A stretch of DNA of 64,000 bases from Mangrovimicrobium sp048323675 (GCF_048323675.1 NZ_JBLWFK010000007.1:145242-209241), one strand, 5' to 3'. Counted from the stretch's first letter, positions 52,704 to 62,169 are shown. Translations and numbers: made by a program. The notes: generated by a model not told the origin, from the letters alone.

Positions 52704-53711
52704 TTATTGCAGGGCTTTGGCGGCCTCGAGGGCGAAGTAGGTGAGGATGCCATCGCAACCCGCCCGCTTGAAGGCCATCAGGGATTCCAGCATGACCGCC
52801 TCCCGGGACAGCCAGCCGCGCTCGAAGGCAGCCTGGTGCATGGCGTACTCGCCGCTCACCTGGTAGGCAAAGGTGGGCGCCTTGAGTTCGTCCTTCACCC
52901 GGCGCACCACGTCGAGGTAGGGCATACCCGGCTTGACCATGATCATGTCCGCGCCCTCGGCGAGGTCGAGGGCGCACTCGTGGAGTGCCTCGTCGCTGTT
53001 GCCCGGGTCCATCTGGTAGCTGGACTTGTCGCCGCCCTTGAGGTTGCCGGCGCTGCCGACAGCGTCGCGGAAGGGGCCGTAGTAGGCGGAGGCGTACTTG
53101 GCGGAGTAGGCCATGATCAGGGTGTTGATGTGGGCGGCGGATTCCAGTGCACCGCGAATAGCGCCGATGCGGCCGTCCATCATGTCCGAGGGGGCGACGA
53201 TGTCGGCACCGGCCTCCGCGTGGGACAGCGCCTGGTTCACCAGTACCTCGGTAGTGATGTCGTTGAGCACATAGCCGCTGTCGTCGATGATGCCGTCCTG
53301 GCCGTGGGTGGTGAACGGGTCGAGGGCGACATCGGTCATAACGCCGAGATCGGGCAGGGCGTCCTTGAGGGCCCTCACCGCCCGCTGGGCGAGGCCGTCC
53401 GGGTTCCAGGACTCCTCCGCGTGCAGGGATTTTTTCTCCCCGCCGACCACCGGAAACAGGGCGATGGCCGGAACGCCCAGGCTCGCCAGTTCCCGCGCCT
53501 GCGCGACCAGCAGGTCAATACTGAGGCGCTCGATACCCGGCATCGAGGGGATGGCCTCGCGCGTACTGCTGCCTTCCAGCACGAACACCGGGAAAATGAA
53601 GTCCACCGGGCTGAGCTGGTTCTCGCGTACCAGGCGGCGGGCGAAATCGTTGGCGCGCAGGCGGCGCATGCGGGTAACCGGGAAGGGGCCGCGCTGGCTG
53701 TTAAAACTCAT
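52704..53711 (-). CDS. hemB: Delta-aminolevulinic acid dehydratase (porphobilinogen synthase)
   Basis: 335 residues. It condenses two 5-aminolevulinates. Active-site lysines lie in MAYSAKYASAYYGPFRDA and IMVKPGMPYLDVVR. DVALDPFTTHGQDGII carries aspartates where zinc enzymes have cysteines, as in the Mg-dependent Pseudomonas type. It overlaps the hemL stop by four bases, forming hemL-hemB. Confidence 0.97.
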   Translation of the reverse strand: MSFNSQRGPFPVTRMRRLRANDFARRLVRENQLSPVDFIFPVFVLEGSSTREAIPSMPGIERLSIDLLVAQARELASLGVPAIALFPVVGGEKKSLHAEESWNPDGLAQRAVRALKDALPDLGVMTDVALDPFTTHGQDGIIDDSGYVLNDITTEVLVNQALSHAEAGADIVAPSDMMDGRIGAIRGALESAAHINTLIMAYSAKYASAYYGPFRDAVGSAGNLKGGDKSSYQMDPGNSDEALHECALDLAEGADMIMVKPGMPYLDVVRRVKDELKAPTFAYQVSGEYAMHQAAFERGWLSREAVMLESLMAFKRAGCDGILTYFALEAAKALQ

Positions 53712-55003
53712 TGGGTGTCTCCCGCAATTTGCTTGAAGGCCTGCCGGGCCGCCTCGACGGTCGCCGCGATGTCGTCGTCGCTGTGCGCGGAGGACAGGAA
53801 ACCGGCTTCATAGGAGGCGGGCGCGAGATACACCCCGGCCTCGAGCATCAGGTGGAAGAAGCGGTTGAAGCGGGCGGTGTCGCAGGCCATCACCTGGGCA
53901 TAGTTGTGGATGGCGTCCTCGGCGGTGAAAAAGCCGCCGAACATGCTGCCCGCGTGATTGGTGGTAAACGGTACCCCGGCATCCCGGGCGGCGCTCTCCA
54001 GTCCCTCGCACAGTTTTGTGGTCTGCTCGAATACCGGCGCGTAGAAGCCGGGGGCGGAGATGATGTCCAGGGTCGCCAGGCCCGCCGCCATGGCGATGGG
54101 GTTGCCGGAGAGCGTGCCCGCCTGGTAGACCGGTCCCAGCGGGGCGATCTGCTCCATGATCTCGCGCTTGCCGCCAAAGGCGCCCACCGGCATGCCGCCG
54201 CCGATGACCTTGCCCAGGGTGGTCAGGTCCGCCTCAATGCCGTAGTAGCCCTGGGCGCCCTGCAGGCCGAAGCGGAAACCGGTCATGACCTCGTCGAGGA
54301 TCAGTACCGCGCCGTGTGCGGTGCAGACCTCGCGCAGGGTCTCGAGGAAGCCCGGCAGGGGCGGGATGCAGTTCATGTTGCCGGCGACCGGCTCGACGAT
54401 GACGCAGGCGATGCGTTCGCCGTGTTCGGCGAAGGCCGCGCGCACGCCCTCGGCGTCGTTGTAGGTCAGGGTCAGGGTGTGGTCCGCCAGCGCCGCGGGA
54501 ACCCCCGGGGAACTGGGCACGCCGAGGGTCAGGGCGCCGGAGCCGGCCTTCACCAGCAGCGAATCGGAGTGGCCGTGGTAGCAGCCCTCGAACTTGACGA
54601 TGGTATCCCGGCCGGTGAAGCCGCGGGCCAGGCGGATCGCGCTCATGGTCGCCTCGGTGCCGGAGTTGACCATGCGCACCAGGTCCATGTTCGGCATGAT
54701 TTCGCAGATGCGGTCTGCCAGCTCGATTTCCAGTTCGGTGGGGGCGCCGAAGCTGAGGCCCTTTTCGCTCTGGCGGATCACCGCCTCGCGCACCGCGGGG
54801 TGGTTGTGGCCCATCAGCATGGGGCCCCAGGACAGCACATAGTCGATATAGCGCTTGCCCTCGCTGTCGAAGACATAGGGGCCATCGCTGCGCTCGATGA
54901 AGACCGGCGTGCCGCCCACCGCCTTGAAGGCGCGCACCGGTGAGTTCACTCCGCCGGGGATATGCTGCCGCGCGCGTTCGAAAAGCTGTGCTGAGGTACT
55001 CAT
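53708..55003 (-). CDS. hemL: Glutamate-1-semialdehyde 2,1-aminomutase
   Basis: 431 residues from the ATG at 55003 (MSTSAQLFERARQ); an upstream in-frame ATG at 55051 would add 16 residues not found in the family. HIPGGVNSPVRAFKAVGG, VNSGTEATMSAIRLARGFTG and the PLP lysine in TTLGKVIGGGMPVGAFGGK are characteristic. It makes 5-aminolevulinate, the substrate of HemB downstream, so the pair covers two consecutive heme steps by the C5 route. Confidence 0.97.
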   Translation of the reverse strand: MSTSAQLFERARQHIPGGVNSPVRAFKAVGGTPVFIERSDGPYVFDSEGKRYIDYVLSWGPMLMGHNHPAVREAVIRQSEKGLSFGAPTELEIELADRICEIMPNMDLVRMVNSGTEATMSAIRLARGFTGRDTIVKFEGCYHGHSDSLLVKAGSGALTLGVPSSPGVPAALADHTLTLTYNDAEGVRAAFAEHGERIACVIVEPVAGNMNCIPPLPGFLETLREVCTAHGAVLILDEVMTGFRFGLQGAQGYYGIEADLTTLGKVIGGGMPVGAFGGKREIMEQIAPLGPVYQAGTLSGNPIAMAAGLATLDIISAPGFYAPVFEQTTKLCEGLESAARDAGVPFTTNHAGSMFGGFFTAEDAIHNYAQVMACDTARFNRFFHLMLEAGVYLAPASYEAGFLSSAHSDDDIAATVEAARQAFKQIAGDTQ

Positions 55004-55084
55004 GGGGTGGCTGCTCCGCTGCTGCGTTGGAAATCGGTTCGGGGGTGGCAAATTATCCGGTCTGGGCGCGGGAATATCCAGTTC

Positions 55085-55504
55085 CTAGAACGGCTTGAGC
55101 ACCGCCAGCATGACCATGGCAAACAGGAACAGTACTGGTACCTCGTTGAAAAAACGGTAGTAGCGCGTGCTGTGCCGGTCCCGGCCCTCGACCGCCGCAC
55201 GGACATAGCGGCCGCACTGGAAATGATAGGCGACAAGAAACGCCATGCCCGCCATCTTCGCCCAGAACCAGCCCGCGTGCAGGTAGTAGCCGGGGTTGGT
55301 GCTGAGCATGCCGATACCGAGCAGTATCACCAGCACCATGAAGGGCGTGACGAAACGGTACAGGCGGCGCGCCATCTGCGCCAGTTGCTCGCGGGTCGCG
55401 TCGTGGCTGGCGCCGGCGTAATTGACCAGCAGGCGCGGCAGGTAAAACAGGCCGGAAAACCAGCAGACGACAAAGATGATGTGCAGTGCTTTCATCCACA
55501 GCAT
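55085..55504 (-). CDS. hemJ: Protoporphyrinogen IX oxidase HemJ
   Basis: 139 residues with four membrane helices. MLWMKALHIIFVVCWFSGLF has the conserved histidine near residue 8, and YLHAGWFWAKMAGMAFLVAY the conserved Lys region, as in HemJ (CopD-like fold). It oxidises protoporphyrinogen IX to protoporphyrin IX. It lies next to hemL-hemB, supporting a heme role over a copper one. Its start is only three bases from the clcA stop. Confidence 0.85.
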   Translation of the reverse strand: MLWMKALHIIFVVCWFSGLFYLPRLLVNYAGASHDATREQLAQMARRLYRFVTPFMVLVILLGIGMLSTNPGYYLHAGWFWAKMAGMAFLVAYHFQCGRYVRAAVEGRDRHSTRYYRFFNEVPVLFLFAMVMLAVLKPF

Positions 55505-55507
55505 GGA

Positions 55508-57271
55508 TTATTCCTCGGAATGAAGCCGGCCCAGGGTGAACCTGTCGATGTTCTCCCGGGTTACGACGCCGTGCAGTACGGGTTGCCTGGAGCGCCGGCT
55601 GCGCTCGAACACGCAGGCCGCTTCTACCGTGTGGCGATTGATGCTGTCCAGGGTCTGGCGCAGGGTCGCCTGCAGCGGCACCCGGGTCATGGTCCAGCGG
55701 CGGATACCCGAGTCGGTGATGTCGGCGTCCTCGTTTTCGCTGGCGGACAGCCAGTCCAGCAGCTCGTCGCCGTGGACCAGGTAGAGGTCCTCGCGCTCCT
55801 TGCTGACCAGGCACCACTGGGGCCGGAATTCGAGCAGGGTGACGCGGTCCTCGGCCCCGACCACGGTGGGGACCCGCACTACCCGGGTGTCCATGATCGA
55901 ACCCACGTGGGTGCGGTGCAGGAGCTGGTTCAGCGGGTCGTCGGGTATCAGGCGCTGCAGTTGCCGCAGGATGGTCTGGTGCAGGGAACGCTGGCCGAAG
56001 ATGCCACCGCTGGTCAGGGTGGCGGCGACGATCACCAGCATGGCGGGCATGCTGAGACCGATCGAGCGGGTCAGTTCAATCACGGCGAGCAGGGCCGCCA
56101 GTGGTGCATTGAGGACGGCGCCCATGGTCGCGGCCATACCAAGGACCACATAAAGAGTCGGGTCGGAGGCGTAAGCGGGCATCAGGTTGAAGCCGATCAT
56201 CCCGAAGGCCCCACCCAGGCAACCGCCGATCAGCAGGTTGGGGCCGATGACGCCCACTGGGATACCCATGCCGGCAGTTATTGCCGTGGCGACGAGTTTG
56301 GCAGCGGCCAGCGCCAGCAACAGGCCCAGGGTCAGTTGGCCCGCGAGAGCGAGGTTCAGGCTGTCATAGCCGACGCCGAGCACCTGCGGCACCACCAGGG
56401 CGAGTGCGCCGGAGATGCAGCCGGCCACGGAAAAACGCAGGATGATGTTGTAGCGCGAGAGCTGGGCGGTGCGTTTGCTGATCTGGATGAAGGCGACAAC
56501 GGCCATGCCGCAGGTGATGCCGAGCAGGATGATGTAGGGAATCTCCCACAGGGAGCTAAGTTCCAGCGGCGGCATGTCAAAGGCGGTGCCGCTGGGGTCG
56601 AAGGTGCGCTTGATCGCCGCCGCAGTTACCGCGGCCAGGATCACCGGGATGAAGCCGGCCACCGTGTATTCGGCGACGATGACTTCCATGGCGAAGATCA
56701 CGCCGGCCAGCGGTGTGCTGAAGGCCGCGGAGATGCTGCCGGCAGTCCCGCAGGCTATCAGCATCCGCAGGCTGTTGTTGGGCAGTGACAGGCGCTGCCC
56801 GAGCAGGCTGTTGACAGCACTGCCCAGGTGTACGCCGGGACCTTCGCGGCCGCCGGACTGGCCGGTGGCGAGGGCGAAGGCGCCGGCCACGAATTGCACC
56901 AGTGCATTGCGCGCCGGCAGCACGCCGTAACTGCTGTGCATCCGGCTCAGCACATGGACGATCCCGGTCTCGCGGTCCTCTGCCTTGAGCAGGTAGAACA
57001 CGATGCCGAGGGCCAGCGCCCCGCCGGCGGGCAGGATGAAACGCCACATTGGGGGCAGGGCTTCGAAGTTGTCGCCGTGGTCGCCGACGCCGAACAGTGC
57101 CGCGAGGTAGACGATGGCCTCCTCGAAGGCAATGATCACCGCGCCCGAGGCGAGGCCGCCGACCACGCCGAGCAGGGCGTAGGCGATGACCGAGTCATAG
57201 CGAGTGAGGTAGTTGCGGTACTGGCTGATCAGTCTCTGCACGGTGACACTTGGGTAGGTTCGTGCAGTCAA
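55508..57271 (-). CDS. ClC-family chloride channel / antiporter with CBS domains
   Basis: 587 residues. About eleven membrane segments with GGREGPGVHLGSAVN (the gating glutamate motif), AGVIFAMEVIVAEY (internal glutamate region) and GIPVGVIGPNLLIGG (anion pore). The C-terminal ~150 residues form a CBS pair, which in relatives binds adenine nucleotides. It transports chloride, probably in exchange for protons. It lies directly upstream of hemJ. Confidence 0.92.
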   Translation of the reverse strand: MTARTYPSVTVQRLISQYRNYLTRYDSVIAYALLGVVGGLASGAVIIAFEEAIVYLAALFGVGDHGDNFEALPPMWRFILPAGGALALGIVFYLLKAEDRETGIVHVLSRMHSSYGVLPARNALVQFVAGAFALATGQSGGREGPGVHLGSAVNSLLGQRLSLPNNSLRMLIACGTAGSISAAFSTPLAGVIFAMEVIVAEYTVAGFIPVILAAVTAAAIKRTFDPSGTAFDMPPLELSSLWEIPYIILLGITCGMAVVAFIQISKRTAQLSRYNIILRFSVAGCISGALALVVPQVLGVGYDSLNLALAGQLTLGLLLALAAAKLVATAITAGMGIPVGVIGPNLLIGGCLGGAFGMIGFNLMPAYASDPTLYVVLGMAATMGAVLNAPLAALLAVIELTRSIGLSMPAMLVIVAATLTSGGIFGQRSLHQTILRQLQRLIPDDPLNQLLHRTHVGSIMDTRVVRVPTVVGAEDRVTLLEFRPQWCLVSKEREDLYLVHGDELLDWLSASENEDADITDSGIRRWTMTRVPLQATLRQTLDSINRHTVEAACVFERSRRSRQPVLHGVVTRENIDRFTLGRLHSEE

Positions 57272-57302
57272 TATTAACAGTTAATCGGCCGCTGAATGCC
57301 TT

Positions 57303-57332
57303 TATACTACCCCGCCCATGCCCCTGCATGGG
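57303..57332 (+). promoter_or_regulatory. argC upstream -10 element and leader hairpin
   Basis: TATACT (57303-57308) is a good -10 box, but the -35 upstream is weak. It is followed at once by a perfect hairpin, CCCATGC-CCCT-GCATGGG (57315-57332), in the expected untranslated leader before the argC ribosome site. Confidence 0.35.
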
Positions 57333-57363
57333 GTAAGTGTATTCAGAGAACAAGGTGAGCAAC

Positions 57364-58395
57364 ATGATCAAGGTTGGCATTGTCGGAGGGACGGGATACG
57401 CAGGCGTGGAATTGCTGCGCCTGTTGGCGGCGCATCCGGAGGTGGAGGTGACGGCCATTACCTCGCGCTCCGAAGCCGGCCGCCGCGTCGACGAGCTCTA
57501 CCCCAACCTGCGCGGCCACTACGACCTGGCCTTTAGCGACACCGACGAAAAACTGCTGGCGTCCTGCGATGTGGTGTTCTTCTCCACGCCCCACGCGGTC
57601 GCCATGGAGACCGTGCCGGCCCTGCTGGCGGCGGGCACCCGGGTGATCGACCTGTCTGCGGACTACCGCGTCCGCGACCCCGAGGTCTTCGCGAAGTGGT
57701 ACGGGGTGCCGCATACCAGTCCCGAACTGCTGCAGACTGCGGTATACGGCCTGCCGGAAATCAACCGCGCGCGGATTGCCGGCGCGCAGTTGGTGGCCTG
57801 CCCGGGCTGCTACCCGACCTCCATCCTGCTGGGCCTGATGCCCCTGCTGCAGCGCGGCCTGGTGGATACCCAGCACCTGATCGCCAGCGCGGCGTCGGGT
57901 GCCAGCGGCGCCGGGCGCCAGGCCAAGGTGGATAACCTGCTGACCGAGGTCTACGGCAGCTTCAAGGCCTACGGGGTGGCCGGCCACCGCCACCTGCCGG
58001 AAATCGAGCAGGAAATGGCCGAGATGGTCGGCCACGCGGTGCAGCTGACCTTCGTGCCGCACCTGCTGCCGATGAGCCGCGGCATTCACGCCACGCTGTT
58101 CGCCAACCTCACCGATTCCCGCGAGGACCTGCAGGACCTGTTCGAGGAGTGCTATGCCGACGAGCCTTTCGTCGATGTACTGCCCGCCGGCGTATTTCCG
58201 CAGACCCGCACCGTCAGCGGCGCCAACCAGTGCCGGATCTCGGTCCAGGTGCCCCAGGAGCGCGATACGGTGGTGGTCATGTCGGTGATCGACAACCTGG
58301 TCAAGGGCGCTTCAGGCCAGGGTATCCAGAACATGAACATCATGTTTGGCCTGCCGGAGACCACTGGGCTCCAGCAGGTTGGCCTGATGCCCTGA
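57364..58395 (+). CDS. argC: N-acetyl-gamma-glutamyl-phosphate reductase
   Basis: 343 residues from the ATG at 57364; nine more upstream codons are open but lack support. MIKVGIVGGTGYAGVELLRL binds NADPH, VVFFSTPHAVAM follows, the catalytic cysteine is in VACPGCYPTSILLG, and HRHLPEIEQEMAE carries the catalytic histidine. It is the third step of arginine synthesis. It is divergent from the ClC gene. Confidence 0.97.
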   Translation: MIKVGIVGGTGYAGVELLRLLAAHPEVEVTAITSRSEAGRRVDELYPNLRGHYDLAFSDTDEKLLASCDVVFFSTPHAVAMETVPALLAAGTRVIDLSADYRVRDPEVFAKWYGVPHTSPELLQTAVYGLPEINRARIAGAQLVACPGCYPTSILLGLMPLLQRGLVDTQHLIASAASGASGAGRQAKVDNLLTEVYGSFKAYGVAGHRHLPEIEQEMAEMVGHAVQLTFVPHLLPMSRGIHATLFANLTDSREDLQDLFEECYADEPFVDVLPAGVFPQTRTVSGANQCRISVQVPQERDTVVVMSVIDNLVKGASGQGIQNMNIMFGLPETTGLQQVGLMP

Positions 58396-58405
58396 GGCGC
58401 CCGGT

Positions 58406-59152
58406 GTGCTAGCCCGCATCAGCCAGTTTGTGGTCGACCAGGTTCCCCAGCGGTCCCTGCGCCTGCTGTTGCTGACCAGCGGGCTGGTCGCCATGTTACT
58501 GCTCGCCGGCGCGTTCTATCTCGGGGAGCAGGCCGCCTACAGTGGCCTGGGCATCGACCCCGAGCGCTATCACGCACTCGAGGACGAGGTGCCGCTGCTG
58601 CAGGAGCGCATTGCCGGACTGGAGTCCGAACTCAACATGGAGCGCACCCGCGCGTCGGTGGATGCCGGAGCGCTGGAGATGGTGCGCAAGGATCTCGCCT
58701 CACAGCAGGAGGAGATCGCCTCCCTGGAGGAGGGCCTGCGCTTCTACCGCAGCCTGATGAGCCCCGGGGAAATAGCCCAGGGCCTCAGCCTGCGACCCCT
58801 CGAGCTGGTAGCCATGGAAGGTGACGGGCAGTATGCCTATCGCATTGTGGCGCAGCAGGAAGCCCGCAAGCACGCCATGTTGAATGGCCGCTTGAAGGTG
58901 GAGATACTCGGCATGCAGGACGGGGAGGAAATCGGCTATCCGCTGTCCGCGCTGAGCGCGGATGTCGAGGGAGAGACCATCGCGCTCAATTTCCGCTATT
59001 TCCAGTCGATCGAAGGAACCCTGACCCTGCCCGGGGGTTTTGCGCCCACCGCGGTCAGCGTGGAAGCGAGCGCCAGTCAGCCGCGCGCTATGGAGAGTCG
59101 GGAAATTTTCCCCTGGGCCCCCAAGGACAAATTCTCCAACGTGGGTCTCTAG
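58406..59152 (+). CDS. DUF6776-like membrane protein with coiled coil
   Basis: 248 residues with a GTG start. One membrane helix (~22-44, LLLTSGLVAMLLLAGAFYLG) is followed by a coiled coil (VPLLQERIAGLESELNMERT to QQEEIASLEEGLRFYR, residues ~60-115) and a beta-rich C-terminal domain. Position and architecture match the protein next to argC in Pseudomonas. There a bactofilin gene follows before erpA; here it is missing. Function unknown, likely periplasmic. Confidence 0.72.
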   Translation: MLARISQFVVDQVPQRSLRLLLLTSGLVAMLLLAGAFYLGEQAAYSGLGIDPERYHALEDEVPLLQERIAGLESELNMERTRASVDAGALEMVRKDLASQQEEIASLEEGLRFYRSLMSPGEIAQGLSLRPLELVAMEGDGQYAYRIVAQQEARKHAMLNGRLKVEILGMQDGEEIGYPLSALSADVEGETIALNFRYFQSIEGTLTLPGGFAPTAVSVEASASQPRAMESREIFPWAPKDKFSNVGL

Positions 59153-59175
59153 GCCGGGGCGCCCGGTCGCAGGAT

Positions 59176-59208
59176 AAAGTTGACTGATTTACTCGGGTTT
59201 AAGATAAT
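59176..59208 (+). promoter_or_regulatory. erpA promoter with overlapping IscR type 1-like site
   Basis: TTGACT (59180-59185) and GATAAT (59203-59208) are 17 bases apart, a good sigma70 promoter. The 25 bases 59176-59200 match the E. coli IscR type 1 consensus at 22 positions by hand, including GTT-GACT-G-ATT-T and the ACTC-GG-G half. The site covers the -35, so an Fe-S-loaded IscR would be expected to repress. Confidence 0.5.
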
Positions 59209-59260
59209 TGGCATCCATGTGTAGTTTAATGGCCCGGTATACGGGTCTCGAGTAGGCAAA

Positions 59261-59614
59261 ATGTCTGTCGCTGAATCATTCAACCCAAGCAGCATCAACC
59301 TGACGGCCAACGCCGTTCGCAAGGTGCGCCAGCTGGTGACTGAAGAGGAAAATGAGTCGCTGAAACTGCGGGTGTATATCACCGGCGGTGGCTGCTCCGG
59401 TTTCCAGTACGGCTTCAGTTTCGAGGAAGAGGCCGCCGAGGACGACGCCGTTATTGAAAACGGCGGAGTCACAATGCTGGTCGACCCGATGAGCTACCAG
59501 TACCTGGTGGGCTCTGAAGTGGATTACACCGAGGGCCTGGAAGGCTCCCGCTTCGTGATCAACAACCCCAACGCCACCACAACCTGTGGTTGCGGCGCTT
59601 CCTTCTCAATCTGA
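59261..59614 (+). CDS. erpA: Iron-sulfur cluster insertion protein ErpA
   Basis: 117 residues. An A-type Fe-S carrier with the three conserved cysteines in ITGGGCSGFQYGF and TTCGCGASFSI. The acidic FEEEAAEDDAVIENGG segment is typical of ErpA. It delivers Fe-S clusters to targets such as IspG. Its last nine bases overlap the convergent anmK end. Confidence 0.96.
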   Translation: MSVAESFNPSSINLTANAVRKVRQLVTEEENESLKLRVYITGGGCSGFQYGFSFEEEAAEDDAVIENGGVTMLVDPMSYQYLVGSEVDYTEGLEGSRFVINNPNATTTCGCGASFSI

Positions 59615-60745
59615 GAACATACCGGGGTAGATCGCCCCGAGGACCCGCTCACCTTTCGCTCCCGTGACTATCGGCGCATTGCCGGGCAGGCCGCCCAGGC
59701 GGCGCTGCGCCAGCCAGGCGAAGGCCGCCGCTTCCACCCAGTCGGGGTGAATCCCCAGCGCGTCGGTGTCGCCCACCGCGCGCGGTGCCAGCAATCTCGC
59801 CAGGCGCCCCATCAGGTCCCGGTTGTGGGCACCGCCGCCGCAGATGTAGATCTCATCCACTGGCACAGCAGCCTGCAGGATCGGCGCGGCGATGCTGGCG
59901 GCGGTGAACTCGCAGAGGGTCGCCTGCACGTCCTGCGCCGCAGTGGCCGGGCTGGCGCCGAGGATCGCATCCAGCCAGGCCAGGTTGAACGCTTCCTTGC
60001 CGGTGCTGCGGGGGCCGCTGCGTTGCAGGTAGGGGTGTTGCAGCAATACCCGCAGGAGACCCGGGTCGACGCGCCCGGACGCGGCCCACTGGCCGTCCCG
60101 GTCAAAGTGCTGGCCCCGGTGGCGGGCGATCCAGTGATCCATGAGGGTGTTGCCGGGCCCGGAGTCGAAACCGGCGATCAGGCGCGCCCCGTCCAGCAGG
60201 CTGATGTTGGCAATGCCGCCGATGTTGACGATTGCCCGGCGTGTGTCCGGGGCAGCGAAGGCGTGGGCGTGAAAGGCGGGCGCCAGCGGGGCGCCTTCGC
60301 CACCGGCGGCCATGTCGCGGCGCCGGAAATCGGCTACCGTGGTGATGCCGGTGAGTTCGGCGATGCTGTTGGGGTCGCCGATCTGCAGGGTGAAGCTGGT
60401 TTCCGGGGCATGGCCGCCCGAGGCGGGGCGATGGCGGATGGTCTGGCCGTGGCTGCCGATCGCGGTGACCTCGGGGGCAGTGACGCCTGCGGCCGCGATC
60501 AGCTGATTGGCGGCAGTACCCAGCAACTGGCCCAGCTGGCGGTCGAGAATTCCCATACGCTCGATTTCGCGGTCGCCGCTGTGGCTGATCGCCGCGATCT
60601 CTTCGCGAATCGCTTCGGGGATCGGGTATTCCCGGCTGTGCAGGAGCTGCACCCGGTGGTCGATTTCCACCAGGGCACAGTCGATTGCATCAACGCTGGT
60701 ACCCGACAACAGGCCGATAAACAGCCCGCGCGGTTCTGTGATCAT
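59606..60745 (-). CDS. anmK: Anhydro-N-acetylmuramic acid kinase
   Basis: 379 residues. GLLSGTSVDAIDCALVEI starts the fold, AIGSHGQTIRHRP and VNIGGIANISLL follow, and FDSGPGNTLMDHW and YICGGGAHNRDLMGRL complete the ASKHA kinase signatures. It converts anhydroMurNAc to MurNAc-6-phosphate in peptidoglycan recycling. With amgK-murU in the same window the cell has both ends of the recycling route. It overlaps the M23 peptidase stop-start by four bases (60742-60745). Confidence 0.95.
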   Translation of the reverse strand: MITEPRGLFIGLLSGTSVDAIDCALVEIDHRVQLLHSREYPIPEAIREEIAAISHSGDREIERMGILDRQLGQLLGTAANQLIAAAGVTAPEVTAIGSHGQTIRHRPASGGHAPETSFTLQIGDPNSIAELTGITTVADFRRRDMAAGGEGAPLAPAFHAHAFAAPDTRRAIVNIGGIANISLLDGARLIAGFDSGPGNTLMDHWIARHRGQHFDRDGQWAASGRVDPGLLRVLLQHPYLQRSGPRSTGKEAFNLAWLDAILGASPATAAQDVQATLCEFTAASIAAPILQAAVPVDEIYICGGGAHNRDLMGRLARLLAPRAVGDTDALGIHPDWVEAAAFAWLAQRRLGGLPGNAPIVTGAKGERVLGAIYPGMFSD

Positions 60746-62169
60746 CCGCGGTTTTCGGGCTTTTCGTGCATTGCCAGCCGCGTGTTCTCTTCTCCGCGGG
60801 CCGCCGCCAGCATGGACGAGGTCTCGGCGATGGCAGCGTGGAATGCGGCGAGTTCCGCGGCGGGCAGGGTCTTGGTTTTGGGCAGGTATTTATGGATGGT
60901 GCGCGGGTTGCGGTGCACTCCATTCATGAGGAATTCGTAGTGCAGGTGGGGGCCGGAAGCCAGGCCGGTAGAGCCCACGGTGCCAATGACGTCACCCTGG
61001 CTGACCTTCTGGCCCACGCTGGCCTTGCGCTTGTTCAGGTGCAGGTACTTGGTTTCGAACTGGTCGCCATGCTTGATGAAGACATAGTTGCCGTTGGCGC
61101 TGGAGTAGCCGGCCTTGATGACCTTGCCGTCGCCCGCGGCATATACCGGTGTGCCGGTGGGGGCGGCGTAGTCCGTGCCGCGGTGGGGGCGCACGGTGCC
61201 GAGTACCGGGTGCAGGCGCTTGGGATTGAAATTCGAGCTGATACGGGTGAAGTCGACCGGGGCCAGCAGGAAGGCGCGGCGCATGCTCATGCCGTCTTCA
61301 TTGTAGTAGCCGGTGTCGCCCGCGCTGTCGGTGTAGCGGTAGGCGGTGTAGGTCTTGCCCTGGTTGGTGTAGGAGGCCGCCAGGATGGCGCCGTCGGAGT
61401 ATTTCTCGCCGTCCAGCCAAGCCTGCTCCAGCACCACTTCCACGGTATCGCCCTTGCGCGGGTCGCCGACAAAGTCGATGACGCCACCAAAAATGTTGGC
61501 CATGTCCATAATGGTATTGACCGACAGGCCTGCATCTATCCCCGCGGTGTACAGGGAGGACCTGATTTCACCTGCCGCGCTGACGCGGCGGATCTCCGGC
61601 TCGCGGGTGGTGACTTCGCGTACGAAACCCTCCTCTTTCCAGGTGTACTGGATGGTTTCCAGGGGGTTCTTTTCGTAGCGCACGGCCAGCAGTTGGCCGT
61701 CGTCACTGCCCTGGAAGGCAATGGTCTGGCCGGGGTAGATCCGGGTGAGTTCGTTGCCGTCCGGGGAGCTGGTGACGTTGTAGACGTCCTGCATGTTGTA
61801 GCCGGCACGCTTGAAGATGAGGGACAGGTTATCCCCGGAGCGCACGGTCTCCTCATCCCAATGATTCTCCCGTGCCACTTCGGCTTTCGGCGCGGCCGCT
61901 TCCAGGGGAATGTTCGCCATCAGCGGCACCCTGGGTGCCGTGTTGGCCTGGGAGTAGGGGTTGAGCAGGGCTTCGATATCCGCCGGGTTGATGGGCTCGG
62001 CGGTATTGGTGTTCTGCAGGTTGACTACGGCGACAAGGCCGGCGAGCAGGGCTGCGCCCACCGCGATATGCCCTTTGACCAGGTTGATCTGGCTGAGGGG
62101 TAAAGCAATGGCGCGTGACTGATTTTGGCGAAGCGCGGTGGCCCCCCGCGGTCTGTTCGCTGCAGGCAT
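60742..62169 (-). CDS. Peptidoglycan M23 metallopeptidase (MepM-like)
   Basis: 475 residues. An N-terminal membrane anchor (~35-50) is followed by a LysM/OapA-like segment (VRSGDNLSLIFKRAGYN, IYPGQTIAFQ) and the M23 domain with HRGTDYAAPTGTPVYAA (zinc His and Asp) and SGPHLHYEFLMNG (HxH). These enzymes cut peptide crosslinks to let the wall grow. It is coupled to anmK and divergent from tyrS, the conserved Pseudomonas order. Confidence 0.93.
   Translation of the reverse strand: MPAANRPRGATALRQNQSRAIALPLSQINLVKGHIAVGAALLAGLVAVVNLQNTNTAEPINPADIEALLNPYSQANTAPRVPLMANIPLEAAAPKAEVARENHWDEETVRSGDNLSLIFKRAGYNMQDVYNVTSSPDGNELTRIYPGQTIAFQGSDDGQLLAVRYEKNPLETIQYTWKEEGFVREVTTREPEIRRVSAAGEIRSSLYTAGIDAGLSVNTIMDMANIFGGVIDFVGDPRKGDTVEVVLEQAWLDGEKYSDGAILAASYTNQGKTYTAYRYTDSAGDTGYYNEDGMSMRRAFLLAPVDFTRISSNFNPKRLHPVLGTVRPHRGTDYAAPTGTPVYAAGDGKVIKAGYSSANGNYVFIKHGDQFETKYLHLNKRKASVGQKVSQGDVIGTVGSTGLASGPHLHYEFLMNGVHRNPRTIHKYLPKTKTLPAAELAAFHAAIAETSSMLAAARGEENTRLAMHEKPENRG

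Noticed and set aside
57271..57300. ARG-box-like AT-rich sequence upstream of argC
   Set aside because: Only partial match to the ArgR consensus after alignment by hand; too weak to report as an operator.
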